From Methanomassiliicoccaceae archaeon UBA328 (GTDB lineage: Archaea > Thermoplasmatota > Thermoplasmata > Methanomassiliicoccales > Methanomethylophilaceae): a stretch of 28,913 nucleotides of DNA. Positions 1-7,457 of this stretch are shown here, piece after piece; positions within the stretch are counted from its first letter, which is position 1, and the number at the start of each line of letters is the position of its first letter. The stretch spans positions 135,639 to 164,551 of the forward strand of contig DAYM01000010.1 of assembly GCA_002506905.1 (NCBI GenBank), written 5' to 3'. The position numbers and the translations under genes were made by a program. The notes below the pieces were generated by a model. That model had not been told where the DNA came from and made no database searches. It saw only the letters and a program-made list of their open reading frames with translations.

Positions 1-1072
1 TCATGCCCGTACAGAAGATGTTGTTGTCAACGGGTATCCGAAGGTCCGTATTGCGGAAATACTCCCTCAGGGAATGATTGCAAACGGTGTACGACATGAC
101 GAACGCACAGCTCTCGGGACCGTGGACGAGAATGTTCAGATCGGTCACGTTGTCCAACATCGTGACCGCGCCTCTGGCCGCGCAGATCCTTCTCCTGCGC
201 CTTCCGCCTCCGCATCCGCACGGTTTCTCTTCCCTGACCGGCTTGGCCTCCTCGACATTCCTCAATCCTTTGATCAGATTGTCCAATTCGATATCGGTCA
301 GCGGCCTCGGATAACAGCATTCCTTCTCTCCGGAAAGACGCTGCATCGTATCGTTTGCGATATCCGCTACCGCCTTTGCGGCTTCGGAATCCGGGAATGC
401 CGTCACTACCGGGAGATTCATATCCTCGGCCCTTTCGAACACATGACTGCGGGGGACGGCCGCGATCACCGGAACGCCGGTGGCCTCCGAGAAATCCTGC
501 ATGTAACGGTCCTCGTTCTCCAATCCCCTCTTGTTGAATATCAATCCTGCCAGTCTCGGACCGCCGGATGAATAGTTGTTCATCCCCCTCATGATGTTGT
601 TCGCGGCATACAGGGCCATGAACTCGCCCGATGTCACGATGTATATCACATCCGAGTTCTCGGGCCTCATCGGCACGGCGAATCCTCCGCAGACGACGTC
701 TCCGAGGACGTCGTATATCATAAGGTCCGCATTCAGACCGTCGATATCCGATCTGGAAAGGATGTCGAACGCCGTAAGCAATCCGCGTCCTGCACATCCG
801 ACCCCGGGCTCCGGACCGCCGACCTCTATACATCTGACTCCGGAATCGGAGGTCGTCATAACATCATCCAGGGAAACGTTGCTCTTCTCTTTGGCTGTCT
901 GAAGGACCGTCTCCTGAAATCTGCCTTTCAAAAGCAAACGTGTGGAATCATGTTTCGGATCGCATCCTATCTGTATCACGGAGAGCCCTCTGTCGGAGAG
1001 TTCCTGAGACAGGTTTGCGGATACGGTGGATTTACCGATGCCGCCTTTTCCGTATATCGCGATCTTCAGCAT
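1..1072 (-). CDS. NifH-like reductase fused to a NifD-like component-1 domain (partial, runs off the left edge)
   Basis: The reading frame is open from ATG at 1072 to the window edge (357 codons seen, no stop). Residues 1 to about 255 are a complete NifH/BchL/CfbC-type ATP-dependent iron protein: P-loop GKGGIGKST at the N-terminus, switch motif GCDPKHDST, and the two conserved cluster-ligand segments GPEPGVGCAGRG and DVLGDVVCGGF. Such proteins form a homodimer with one 4Fe-4S cluster and pass electrons to a component-1 partner. After a linker rich in Cys, Gly and Arg (about 285-296), the same frame continues with ICAARGAVTM and LVHGPESCAF (about 296-323), which resembles the N-terminus of NifD/CfbD-type component 1. 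In F430 biosynthesis the two parts, CfbC and CfbD, are separate genes. A group-IV nitrogenase-like reductase of unknown substrate is the safest call; CfbC is the alternative for the first domain. The NifH domain is certain, the fusion is strongly suggested. Confidence 0.85.
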   Translation of the reverse strand, partial: MLKIAIYGKGGIGKSTVSANLSQELSDRGLSVIQIGCDPKHDSTRLLLKGRFQETVLQTAKEKSNVSLDDVMTTSDSGVRCIEVGGPEPGVGCAGRGLLTAFDILSRSDIDGLNADLMIYDVLGDVVCGGFAVPMRPENSDVIYIVTSGEFMALYAANNIMRGMNNYSSGGPRLAGLIFNKRGLENEDRYMQDFSEATGVPVIAAVPRSHVFERAEDMNLPVVTAFPDSEAAKAVADIANDTMQRLSGEKECCYPRPLTDIELDNLIKGLRNVEEAKPVREEKPCGCGGGRRRRRICAARGAVTMLDNVTDLNILVHGPESCAFVMSYTVCNHSLREYFRNTDLRIPVDNNIFCTGM

Positions 1073-1096
1073 GGAAACACTCTGGTAACAACTTTG

Positions 1097-1104
1097 GTAT
1101 ATAC
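1097..1104 (-). promoter_or_regulatory. TATA box of the NifH-NifD-like gene
   Basis: GTATATAC is centred about 28 nt upstream of the ATG at 1072 on the minus strand. This is the spacing expected for an archaeal leaderless transcript starting at or next to the ATG. Confidence 0.55.
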
Positions 1105-1214
1105 ATCCTTTCTGTTGGATAATCATAAAGTTAACATTGAACAGAATGATACCGAACGGGCATTACGACAGGTTGGTTTGCATTTTCACTCTGACAGACG
1201 TCTTCCCTAAATCC

Positions 1215-1220
1215 TATAAA
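1215..1220 (+). promoter_or_regulatory. TATA box of rfcS
   Basis: TATAAA places transcription start near 1240. This rules out the in-frame ATG at 1222 as a start and leaves the AGGTGG ribosome binding site (1245-1250) in the leader, 7 nt before ATG 1258. Confidence 0.55.
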
Positions 1221-1257
1221 CATGAGCGTCATTAGGAAAGAGCAAGGTGGTATTCCC

Positions 1258-2217
1258 ATGAATGAGATCTGGACCGAAAAATACAGGCCGAAGACCCTGG
1301 AAGAAGTGGTAGGACAGAAACACGTGACCGAAAGGCTGAAGGCCTACGTCGCCGCGAAGAATATGTCCCATCTTCTGTTCACGGGACCTGCCGGTACGGG
1401 AAAGACCACATGCGCCCTCGCAATGGCGAAGGAGATGTTCGGAGACGAATGGAAGGGGAGTTTCATCGAACTCAATGCCTCCGACGAGAGAGGTATCGAT
1501 GTCGTCAGGGGAAAGATCAAGGAGTTCGCAAGGACCGCCCCTCTGGGAAATGCCGATTTCAAGATCATCTTCATGGATGAGGCCGATGCATTGACATCCG
1601 ATGCCCAGGCGGCCCTGAGAAGGACCATGGAGAAATACTCCAGGATCTGCCGTTTCATCCTCTCATGCAACTACGCATCGAGGATCATCGACCCTATCCA
1701 ATCGAGATGCGCCGTCTTCAGATTCACGCCTCTGTCGAAAGAGGATATCGCGGAATATCTCGGAAAGATCATCAAGAACGAGAACGTGGACATCGAACCC
1801 GATGCTTTGGAAGGACTTATCCACGTGGCCAGAGGAGATCTCAGGCGTGCCGTCAACTCACTTCAGGTCGCCGCATCCATGGGAAAGACGATCACCTTGG
1901 ACACCGTCTATCAGACCACCGGAATGGCCAACCCCGAAGAGGTCAAGAAGATGCTGGAAACGGCTCTGTCCGGCGACTTCGTACAGGCTAGGGAAAAGCT
2001 CGACAACATCATGATCATGTACGGTCTTTCCGGACAGGACATCATCCGTCAGATCCATGCGACATTCTTCGAGCTCAGCATCACCGATTCCGAAAAGGTC
2101 AGACTCATGGACAAGACCGGAGAGATCGAGTTCCGTATCGTCGAAGGAAGCAACGAAAGGATACAGCTCGAAGCGCTCCTGGCCTATCTGGTCATGATCG
2201 GCGGAAACAAGAGATGA
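1258..2217 (+). CDS. rfcS: Replication factor C small subunit (clamp loader)
   Basis: A 319-residue AAA+ clamp-loader subunit that, with RfcL, opens the PCNA ring and loads it at primer-template junctions. Visible motifs: N-terminal WTEKYRPKTLEEVVGQ, Walker A GPAGTGKTT (43-51), Walker B with DEAD box FMDEAD (105-110), sensor 1 around LSCNYAS (136-142), and the SRC motif with the trans arginine finger (149-151). The C-terminal collar region is helical. The length fits archaeal RfcS. ATG 1258 is preferred over ATG 1222 because it has an AGGTGG ribosome binding site 7 nt upstream and lies below a TATAAA at 1215. It is transcribed alone, convergent with the ligase gene at 2241. There is no intein and no truncation. 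Confidence 0.97.
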   Translation: MNEIWTEKYRPKTLEEVVGQKHVTERLKAYVAAKNMSHLLFTGPAGTGKTTCALAMAKEMFGDEWKGSFIELNASDERGIDVVRGKIKEFARTAPLGNADFKIIFMDEADALTSDAQAALRRTMEKYSRICRFILSCNYASRIIDPIQSRCAVFRFTPLSKEDIAEYLGKIIKNENVDIEPDALEGLIHVARGDLRRAVNSLQVAASMGKTITLDTVYQTTGMANPEEVKKMLETALSGDFVQAREKLDNIMIMYGLSGQDIIRQIHATFFELSITDSEKVRLMDKTGEIEFRIVEGSNERIQLEALLAYLVMIGGNKR

Positions 2218-2240
2218 TCCCGCACTTCCGATGATATCGA

Positions 2241-3476
2241 TCAGTATCTGTTATCGAAGATACGGGGAGTCTTCTTCTCACTGCGGGGAAGATCTCCGAT
2301 ATTGACGGCCTTCGGAATTATGGTTATGTTCACCATTTCCTTGAATTCCTTGGCCATGTCCTTTTCCAACTGGGGCCTCTTTTCCTGTTCGAGCTTGGTC
2401 TCGAAGAACAATGTAAGATGGTCTTTTCCTTCAAGGTGATCGATCATTACCTGATATTCGCTGCTTGCATCAGGGAACTTGGCGATAAGCTCCTCGAACT
2501 GCGCGGGGAACATGTTGACTCCCTTGACCTTGATCATATCGTCCGTACGTCCGGTGATGATATCGATCCTCGGGAATCTCGAACCGCAGGGGCAGTCTCC
2601 GGGAATTATCCTGGTAAGGTCGTGCGTCCTGTATCTGATCAGGGGCGCTCCCTCTTTCCTGAGCGTTGTGATAACGAGTTCTCCCACCTGTCCGTCGGGC
2701 AGTACCTCTCCGGTCTTGGGGTTGATGACCTCGAAATAGAGATAATCGTCCCATACGTGGATACCGTTCTTGTAACTGCAGCTTATTCCGATACCGGGGC
2801 CGTAGATCTCGGTAAGACCGTAGATATCGTAGAGTTCGACACCAAGCTCGCCTGCGATCCTCTTCCTCATCTTGTCTCCCCAGCGCTCGGAACCTATCAC
2901 ACCCTTCTTGAGTGCGAGCTTGTCCCTTATTCCGCGTTTTTGGATCTCTTCGGAAAGGAGAAGCGCATACGATGAAGTCGCACAGAGGACGGTGCTCTGA
3001 AGGTCTACCATCATCTTGAGCTGTTTCTCGGTGTTTCCGGGGCCCATCGGTATTGCCATGGCTCCGAGTCTTTCGGCACCTGCCTGGAATCCGATACCGG
3101 CGGTCCACAGACCGTATCCGGGCGTTATGTGGATCCTGTCCATTTCTGTTATTCCCGCCATGCGGTAACAGCGTTCGAACTGAATTGCCCAATCCTCGAC
3201 GTCCTTCTTGGTGTACGGTATGATGACAGGCGTTCCCGTCGTACCGGATGACGAATGGATCCTCACTACTTCCTTGTCGGGAACCGCCTGGAGTCCGAGA
3301 GGATATACTTCGCGAAGATCGCTCTTGTCGGAGAACGGAAGGGTCTCGAAATCCTTCTGATCCCTGATCTTGGTCAGATCGATGTCCTTGTACTTCATCT
3401 GGTAGAACGGACTTCTGTCCTTTATTGTCGACAAATTGCGCAGGATCGTTTCCAACTGGTAATCGTTCATCTTCAT
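2241..3476 (-). CDS. Phenylacetate-CoA ligase-like adenylate-forming enzyme
   Basis: An ANL-superfamily acyl/aryl-CoA ligase of the PaaK type. It activates an aryl acetate (phenylacetate or indoleacetate) with ATP and CoA through an acyl-adenylate. Visible motifs: the phosphate-binding loop HSSSGTTGTPVIIPYT near residue 80, the A5-type DIYGLTEIYGPG, the A8 hinge segment PLIRYRTHDL, and a C-terminal PaaK domain with FPRIDIITGRTDDM and KVKGVNMFPAQ. Start: the first ATG in frame (3533) is implausible because a TATAAAAG element (3543-3552) puts transcription start near 3520. ATG 3476 has GGTGA 4 nt upstream and gives 411 residues, normal for PaaK; ATG 3515 or 3470 are alternatives. In methanogens such enzymes are often linked to aryl-acid recycling for aromatic amino-acid synthesis; nothing in the neighbourhood confirms the substrate. 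Confidence 0.9.
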   Translation of the reverse strand: MKMNDYQLETILRNLSTIKDRSPFYQMKYKDIDLTKIRDQKDFETLPFSDKSDLREVYPLGLQAVPDKEVVRIHSSSGTTGTPVIIPYTKKDVEDWAIQFERCYRMAGITEMDRIHITPGYGLWTAGIGFQAGAERLGAMAIPMGPGNTEKQLKMMVDLQSTVLCATSSYALLLSEEIQKRGIRDKLALKKGVIGSERWGDKMRKRIAGELGVELYDIYGLTEIYGPGIGISCSYKNGIHVWDDYLYFEVINPKTGEVLPDGQVGELVITTLRKEGAPLIRYRTHDLTRIIPGDCPCGSRFPRIDIITGRTDDMIKVKGVNMFPAQFEELIAKFPDASSEYQVMIDHLEGKDHLTLFFETKLEQEKRPQLEKDMAKEFKEMVNITIIPKAVNIGDLPRSEKKTPRIFDNRY

Positions 3477-3542
3477 ATTGTCACCGAGGATCTGGACCTT
3501 CGATACCCTGAGCATATAACTATCTTTTGTCATTAATGTATG

Positions 3543-3552
3543 CTTTTATACA
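3543..3552 (-). promoter_or_regulatory. TATA box of the PaaK-like gene
   Basis: Minus-strand TGTATAAAAG, the strongest TATA match in this divergent intergenic region (3477-3600). It predicts a transcription start near 3520, downstream of the longest possible start codon. On the other strand, TTTAT at 3572-3576 lies about 27 nt before ATG 3601 of the Sel1 gene. Confidence 0.55.
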
Positions 3553-3600
3553 TCTCCATATGTGATAAGTCTTTATCCTGGGGGATCTTACGGTATAATT

Positions 3601-4317
3601 ATGAACACCGCCCACGACATATCTGCCCTTCTTTATAAGGCGAACAACGGCGATCCGCACGCGCAGACCGATCTTGGGCTGGCCTACATGAACGGCGACG
3701 GCATCCCCAGAGACATCTCCCGTGCCGTAAGATGGCTTTCCGAAGCTGCGGAGAACAGCAATTATACCGAGGCCAAGGAAAAACTCGGAGAGGCATACGA
3801 AATCCTCAGGAAATACGATCTCGCCGAGAAATGGTACACAGAGGCGGCCGATGAAAGGAATGCCGAAGCGATGTACCGCCTCGGATTGCTGATCTACAGA
3901 GGGACCCTGGGATTCAGACCCGGAAAGGAAGGCATCGACCTTCTGGAAAGGGCCGCCAAAAAAGGACACAAAGGCGCCCGGGAATATCTGGACACCTACG
4001 TCAACGATCCCAAAAGCAAACGCTTCTCGAAAGTGGCCGAATACAAGGCAAGGGCCGAACTCGGAGATGTGGGAGCCCAGTTCTTCCTGGGAAACAGCTA
4101 CGAGAACGGATTGGATGTTCCCAAGGACAACATGAATGCCACCGTATGGTACAGAATGGCCGCCGAACAGGGACATTCGCGCGCACAGTACAGATTGGGA
4201 ATGATGTACTGGGAAGGACGCGGAGTACCTCAGGACAGGGACGAGGCAAAGGTATTCTTCAAGCTCGCCGCAGAACAGGGAAATACGGAAGCAAAGAAGA
4301 TGCTGGAAAAAGAGTGA
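3601..4317 (+). CDS. Sel1-repeat protein (about 5 repeats)
   Basis: A 238-residue protein built almost entirely of Sel1-like (SLR, TPR-related) helical pairs, with repeat signatures such as AQTDLGLAYMNGDGIPRD, AEAMYRLGLLIYRG and AQYRLGMMYWEGRGVPQD. The second repeat is shortened (AKEKLGEAYEILRKYDLAEKWY) and a less regular spacer sits around residues 130-150. There is no signal peptide and no membrane segment, so it should be cytoplasmic. SLR proteins act as protein-interaction scaffolds; the partner is unknown. ATG 3601 is chosen over 3562 because the upstream TTTAT (3572-3576) predicts a leaderless start exactly there. Its TGA is directly adjacent to the TGA of the convergent dehydrogenase. 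Confidence 0.9.
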   Translation: MNTAHDISALLYKANNGDPHAQTDLGLAYMNGDGIPRDISRAVRWLSEAAENSNYTEAKEKLGEAYEILRKYDLAEKWYTEAADERNAEAMYRLGLLIYRGTLGFRPGKEGIDLLERAAKKGHKGAREYLDTYVNDPKSKRFSKVAEYKARAELGDVGAQFFLGNSYENGLDVPKDNMNATVWYRMAAEQGHSRAQYRLGMMYWEGRGVPQDRDEAKVFFKLAAEQGNTEAKKMLEKE

Positions 4318-5088
4318 TCACTGAAGGCTCTTGAAGACCTTTCTGGACATCGCCCTGGGCATGATCTTCGTCAGACAGCCTATGATCTTATTCGCAGTGC
4401 CGGGAACAGCGATAACCTTGCCTTTCATCATCATCCTGTAACCGAAATCGGCTATCTCGTCGGGATCCCTGATCTTGATGCGGTAGAGCAGTTTGGACCT
4501 CTCCCCTTCGGCCTCTGCGATGAAATCCGTATCGACGGTACCGGGACACAGCGCCGTGAACGTCACTCCGGAATCCTTGTACTCTTCCGAGATCGCCTCC
4601 GTGAATGACAGGACATATGCCTTGGTGGCCGAATATACCGCCCAATACGGACATGCCTGGAATCCGAGAAGCGAGGACACGTTCATGATCTTTCCCGATC
4701 CCGCCTTGAGCATGTCCTTCAGGAACAAATGCGTCAGATCGGTCAGGGCCCTTACGTTGAGATCTGCCATCCGATCGTATTTTTCCAACGACCCCTCATC
4801 GAATTTACCGAAATCCCCGAACCCCGCATTGTTGACCAGGTGATCCACATGGATCCCGGCCTCTTTTACCTTTGAATACAGTTCTTCGGCCGCCCCTTCC
4901 TTGGCAAGGTCCTGGGCTATCGGAGTCACGCTTATACCGTATTTCCCGGTGAGATCCTCGCGGAGCTCTACAAGTCTGTCCATGCTGCGCGCAACAACGA
5001 CAAGGTCTATCTTCTCCTGCGCGAAACGGTAGCATAAGGAATGGCCTATCCCTTTGGATGCGCCGGTTATCAATGCTACTTCGGACAT
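4318..5088 (-). CDS. Short-chain dehydrogenase/reductase (SDR family)
   Basis: A 256-residue classical SDR oxidoreductase with a Rossmann fold. The nucleotide-binding TGASKGIG lies at 8-15, the structural NNAG at 86-89, and the catalytic Ser (VSS, 137-139) with YxxxK (Tyr152, Lys156) follow. Asp or basic residues after the second strand (VVARSMDR) suggest NADP(H) preference. The substrate cannot be read from sequence; the C-terminal tail (about 225-256) resembles the DltE/YqjQ-like SDRs that carry a short hydrophobic end. It is single-gene and convergent with the Sel1 gene (stop codons adjacent). A TATATA at 5112-5117 lies about 26 nt before the ATG, indicating a leaderless transcript. Confidence 0.93.
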   Translation of the reverse strand: MSEVALITGASKGIGHSLCYRFAQEKIDLVVVARSMDRLVELREDLTGKYGISVTPIAQDLAKEGAAEELYSKVKEAGIHVDHLVNNAGFGDFGKFDEGSLEKYDRMADLNVRALTDLTHLFLKDMLKAGSGKIMNVSSLLGFQACPYWAVYSATKAYVLSFTEAISEEYKDSGVTFTALCPGTVDTDFIAEAEGERSKLLYRIKIRDPDEIADFGYRMMMKGKVIAVPGTANKIIGCLTKIMPRAMSRKVFKSLQ

Positions 5089-5110
5089 GGTACGTCCAAG
5101 GTATTACTTC

Positions 5111-5118
5111 GTATATAG
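5111..5118 (-). promoter_or_regulatory. TATA box of the SDR gene
   Basis: Minus-strand CTATATAC is centred 26-27 nt upstream of ATG 5088, consistent with leaderless transcription. Confidence 0.5.
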
Positions 5119-5158
5119 ACTCTTGGAGTTTTTACTTAACTGGATTCAAAAATAATTG

Positions 5159-5194
5159 AACAGAACCCATAGAAAAAATTATCTGGGTCCTGTT
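5159..5194 (-). terminator. Hairpin terminator after the zinc-ribbon membrane protein gene
   Basis: Arms AACAGAACCCA (5159-5169) and TGGGTCCTGTT (5184-5194) pair over 10 of 11 positions with a 14-nt AT-rich loop. On the minus strand the stem is followed by TTCAATTATTTTTG. It sits between the stop at 5204 and the SDR promoter at 5111, so it would separate the two same-strand genes. Confidence 0.5.
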
Positions 5195-5203
5195 TAAATT
5201 TAT

Positions 5204-5515
5204 TTAACGTGACTTCACTATTGTCGTGATCGCAATGATCGCGGAAACAATACCAAGGAACAACCAGAAAACGGCTGTGATGCTTATGTACGTGCTTCCG
5301 GAGACAGTCACCGTATCGCACATGAACAGAGCAATGATCGATATGATGAGTATCAGCAGAGAGAAGACGGTGGTCGTGATCGCCATCTGCTTGAAGTTCT
5401 TGCGGGAAACCGTCTCTTCCGAGGCGTTAGCGCTCTCTCCCTGAAGCTTGGATCCGCATTTATCGCAGTATGTGAAACCGTCTGCGTAATATATTCCGCA
5501 TTTAGGACAGTACAT
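5204..5515 (-). CDS. Small zinc-ribbon membrane protein
   Basis: A 103-residue protein of unknown function. The N-terminus MYCPKCGIYYADGFTYCDKC holds two CxxC pairs typical of the archaeal zinc-ribbon (DZR/zinc_ribbon_2) module. It is followed by a polar linker (about 23-43) and two hydrophobic helices (about 45-66 and 75-98), ending KSR. A cytoplasmic zinc ribbon with both helices anchoring it in the membrane is the simplest topology. Such small proteins are common and mostly uncharacterised in archaea. It is divergent from the CARF-like gene at 5635, and its TATA region lies inside an inverted repeat (5536-5564), so it may be regulated. Confidence 0.75.
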   Translation of the reverse strand: MYCPKCGIYYADGFTYCDKCGSKLQGESANASEETVSRKNFKQMAITTTVFSLLILIISIIALFMCDTVTVSGSTYISITAVFWLFLGIVSAIIAITTIVKSR

Positions 5516-5535
5516 TCTTTCGCCTCAGGCATGTT

Positions 5536-5564
5536 ATGGATAAGGAGAGCATAAACCTTACCAT
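5536..5564. promoter_or_regulatory. Inverted repeat around the TATA region of the zinc-ribbon gene
   Basis: ATGGATAAGG (5536-5545) and CCTTACCAT (5556-5564) form a near-perfect dyad (one extra base in the left arm) with a 10-nt centre. That centre contains TTTAT (minus strand, 5551-5555), the best TATA candidate for ATG 5515. It is a possible repressor site. Confidence 0.35.
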
Positions 5565-5598
5565 TATCGTGAGTAACACCGGCCGCCAGGATACATAA

Positions 5599-5626
5599 TA
5601 ACTTATAAATAACCTGAATCAAGTTA
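5599..5626 (+). promoter_or_regulatory. Promoter of the CARF-like/zinc-ribbon operon, with dyad
   Basis: TTATAAAT (5603-5610) is centred about 28 nt before ATG 5635. TAACTT (5599-5604) and AAGTTA (5621-5626) form a 6-bp inverted repeat with a 16-nt spacer spanning the TATA box. TATA confidence is good; the operator reading is tentative. Confidence 0.5.
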
Positions 5627-5634
5627 AATATGCT

Positions 5635-6441
5635 ATGTCCAAGAAGAGAACGATGATCTGCTGTGTGACCTTCGAAACCGTGAAGGTCGCGGACCCGATC
5701 ATATTCTATCATCCCGACAGCGTCCATCTAATACACTATGTGAAGGACGATTCTCCGGACAACATGATCTATCAGGAATTCTACGATGAGGTATGCAGAC
5801 GCATCTCCGAGTGGAATGATATACCGATAATCGAACACAAGGCCAAAGTATACGATTACCACACCATACTCCGCACAGTGTTCTCCATCATGCAGGAAGA
5901 AAAGGATAAGACCATTCTCGTGAACGTATCCTCGGGAACATCCGAGTATGCGGCGGCATCCATGATGGCCTCGACGATGAACGGGAACACGATACCGTTC
6001 ACAGTAGGTACCGAGGAATACACCACGCCCTCCGACAAGCTCAGGGACCTGTATTTCGAGAACGGCAAAGCGGTAGGACTGTCCAAAAAAGTGTACGAAC
6101 CGAGAGAGGTCACCACATTCACGACCGAAAGTCCCAGCGTGGAACTCGTAGCCTGTCTCGAGATCATCGCCCGCAGCGCAAAAGAGAAGATCTCGGGCAA
6201 ATCCTCGATGCAGATCCAAATGCTGAAAGAAGCGGGGATCTGGTCCTACGAAACCAACACCGCGAAGAGGAAGACCGACGATAAACAGAAAGAACTGATG
6301 TATTACAAGAGACACTACATCGAGAAACTCATAGATAACGGATGGATCAGAAAGGATTCCGATCTCAGAAGATACATGCTTACGGACGAAGGCAACATCA
6401 TCCTGACGGTCTTCGGTCTTAAGCCGGACAGGTCCGTATGA
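5635..6441 (+). CDS. CARF-like sensor with C-terminal winged helix (DUF6293 / HFX_2341-like)
   Basis: A 268-residue protein. The N-terminal half (about 6-150) is a Rossmann-like domain beginning MICCVTFETVKV, with VHLIHYVKDD after strand 2 and the glycine-rich loop VNVSSGTSEYAAAS near residue 100. That loop is reminiscent of the ligand-binding NxTGGT-type loop of CARF domains. The C-terminal part (about 170-268) looks like a winged-helix DNA-binding domain ending in LTDEGN. Family knowledge: haloarchaeal HFX_2341-type proteins share this arrangement and are annotated as transcriptional regulators; CARF domains bind cyclic oligonucleotides, but ligand binding here is not shown. It is translationally coupled (ATGA overlap) to the zinc-ribbon gene 6438. 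A paralogue lies at 9665-10465. The TATA box at 5603 gives a leaderless start at ATG 5635. Confidence 0.8.
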   Translation: MSKKRTMICCVTFETVKVADPIIFYHPDSVHLIHYVKDDSPDNMIYQEFYDEVCRRISEWNDIPIIEHKAKVYDYHTILRTVFSIMQEEKDKTILVNVSSGTSEYAAASMMASTMNGNTIPFTVGTEEYTTPSDKLRDLYFENGKAVGLSKKVYEPREVTTFTTESPSVELVACLEIIARSAKEKISGKSSMQIQMLKEAGIWSYETNTAKRKTDDKQKELMYYKRHYIEKLIDNGWIRKDSDLRRYMLTDEGNIILTVFGLKPDRSV

Positions 6442-7457
6442 ACGGGCTCTTATCGGTGAGATGTCCTGCCTGCGGCGGAGAGGCCGAGGTGGACGAACAG
6501 GAAGGATTCCTGTTCTGTACAAGATGCGGAAGGATCATAGCCAAAGAGAACAGCATACCTGTCCCGTACACTCTGGCACAGTTGATAGAGATTGGCGATA
6601 AGGCGGCCGATGACGGGGATTCCGTCGCTCTCAGAGATACCATCGAGATGCTTTCCTCCGGCTACAGCAGTCAGACCTCCCTTCTGTATCTGGGATACCT
6701 GTCGGCCATAAACGGACGTACGGACCTTGCATTTGACGTGTGGGGGCTTCTGATATCCTTCAGCAACGACAAGGAGGATGTCAGGAAGATGTTCCCCAAG
6801 ATTATATCATTCATGGGAAGACACCTGATCGAAGAATCCGAGAAGGGAAACATCCTCGATATGGAAGATGCCGAATTGGTATCATATTCGTACATGGACA
6901 GGATGGACCCCGGCAAAGAGACCTGGGAGAACATACCTTATTTTGCAGAAGAGGTCGCAAAGGCCGCACTGAATAATGCTTCGGATATCGACGGAAAGGG
7001 ATTCCGCGATACGCTGATGGCCAATCTGTCCCAGCTCTATCTCCAGATGATAAAGAACGATACGGATCTCCTGAAGGTGCTGGAATTCTGCGATCTTGCC
7101 ATCTCCGCAGGCAATTCCCTTTCCTCACCCGATACCGGGGATACCGGAAATAAGAGAACGGTGAAAAAGGAACTGGACTTCTTCCAATACCTCAAAGATA
7201 CGGTGAACGACGGAATATCGGAAATGAGCGATAAGGAACTGTCCGATCTCGAAGAATACTGGTTCACGAGAGATGACGATACGCCTTTCCCGGGAGAGAT
7301 CCTTGAAGAAGCGTACATTGATCACGCGAAATGCGATACCTCTTCATCCGTCAAAAGAATGTTCATAAGGAACAGATGGAAGAAAAGGATCGGAAAGTAC
7401 CTGGATTGCATGCTCAGGAAGACTTCATATCAGGATCGAATATCTCCATCCCATTGA
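6438..7457 (+). CDS. Zinc-ribbon protein with helical (TPR-like) body, unknown function
   Basis: A 339-residue protein not recognised as a named family. Residues 1-35 are a zinc ribbon (CPACGG at 9-14 and CTRCGR at 27-32). The rest is predicted all-helical, with segments resembling TPR pairs (YLGYLSAINGRTDLAFDVW about 83-101; LLKVLEFCDLAISAGN about 215-230), and a basic C-terminus (RMFIRNRWKKRIGKYLD). Its start overlaps the stop of the CARF-like regulator by 4 nt (ATGA), so the two are co-translated and probably work together, for example as sensor and effector or partner. There are no catalytic motifs and no membrane segment. The 3' end overlaps the convergent broken gene at 7414 by 44 nt. 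Confidence 0.7.
   Translation: MNGLLSVRCPACGGEAEVDEQEGFLFCTRCGRIIAKENSIPVPYTLAQLIEIGDKAADDGDSVALRDTIEMLSSGYSSQTSLLYLGYLSAINGRTDLAFDVWGLLISFSNDKEDVRKMFPKIISFMGRHLIEESEKGNILDMEDAELVSYSYMDRMDPGKETWENIPYFAEEVAKAALNNASDIDGKGFRDTLMANLSQLYLQMIKNDTDLLKVLEFCDLAISAGNSLSSPDTGDTGNKRTVKKELDFFQYLKDTVNDGISEMSDKELSDLEEYWFTRDDDTPFPGEILEEAYIDHAKCDTSSSVKRMFIRNRWKKRIGKYLDCMLRKTSYQDRISPSH

Noticed and set aside
27..833. 268-residue minus-strand frame in the NifH-like gene
   Set aside because: Alternate frame of the NifH-NifD-like gene; Arg-rich and without motifs.
1206..1235. CCTAA / TTAGG inverted repeat around the rfcS TATA box
   Set aside because: Only 5 bp per arm; expected by chance in this much intergenic sequence.
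4313..4322. Perfect palindrome AGTGATCACT
   Set aside because: Arises from the abutting TGA stop codons of two convergent genes; too short and unlooped for a terminator.
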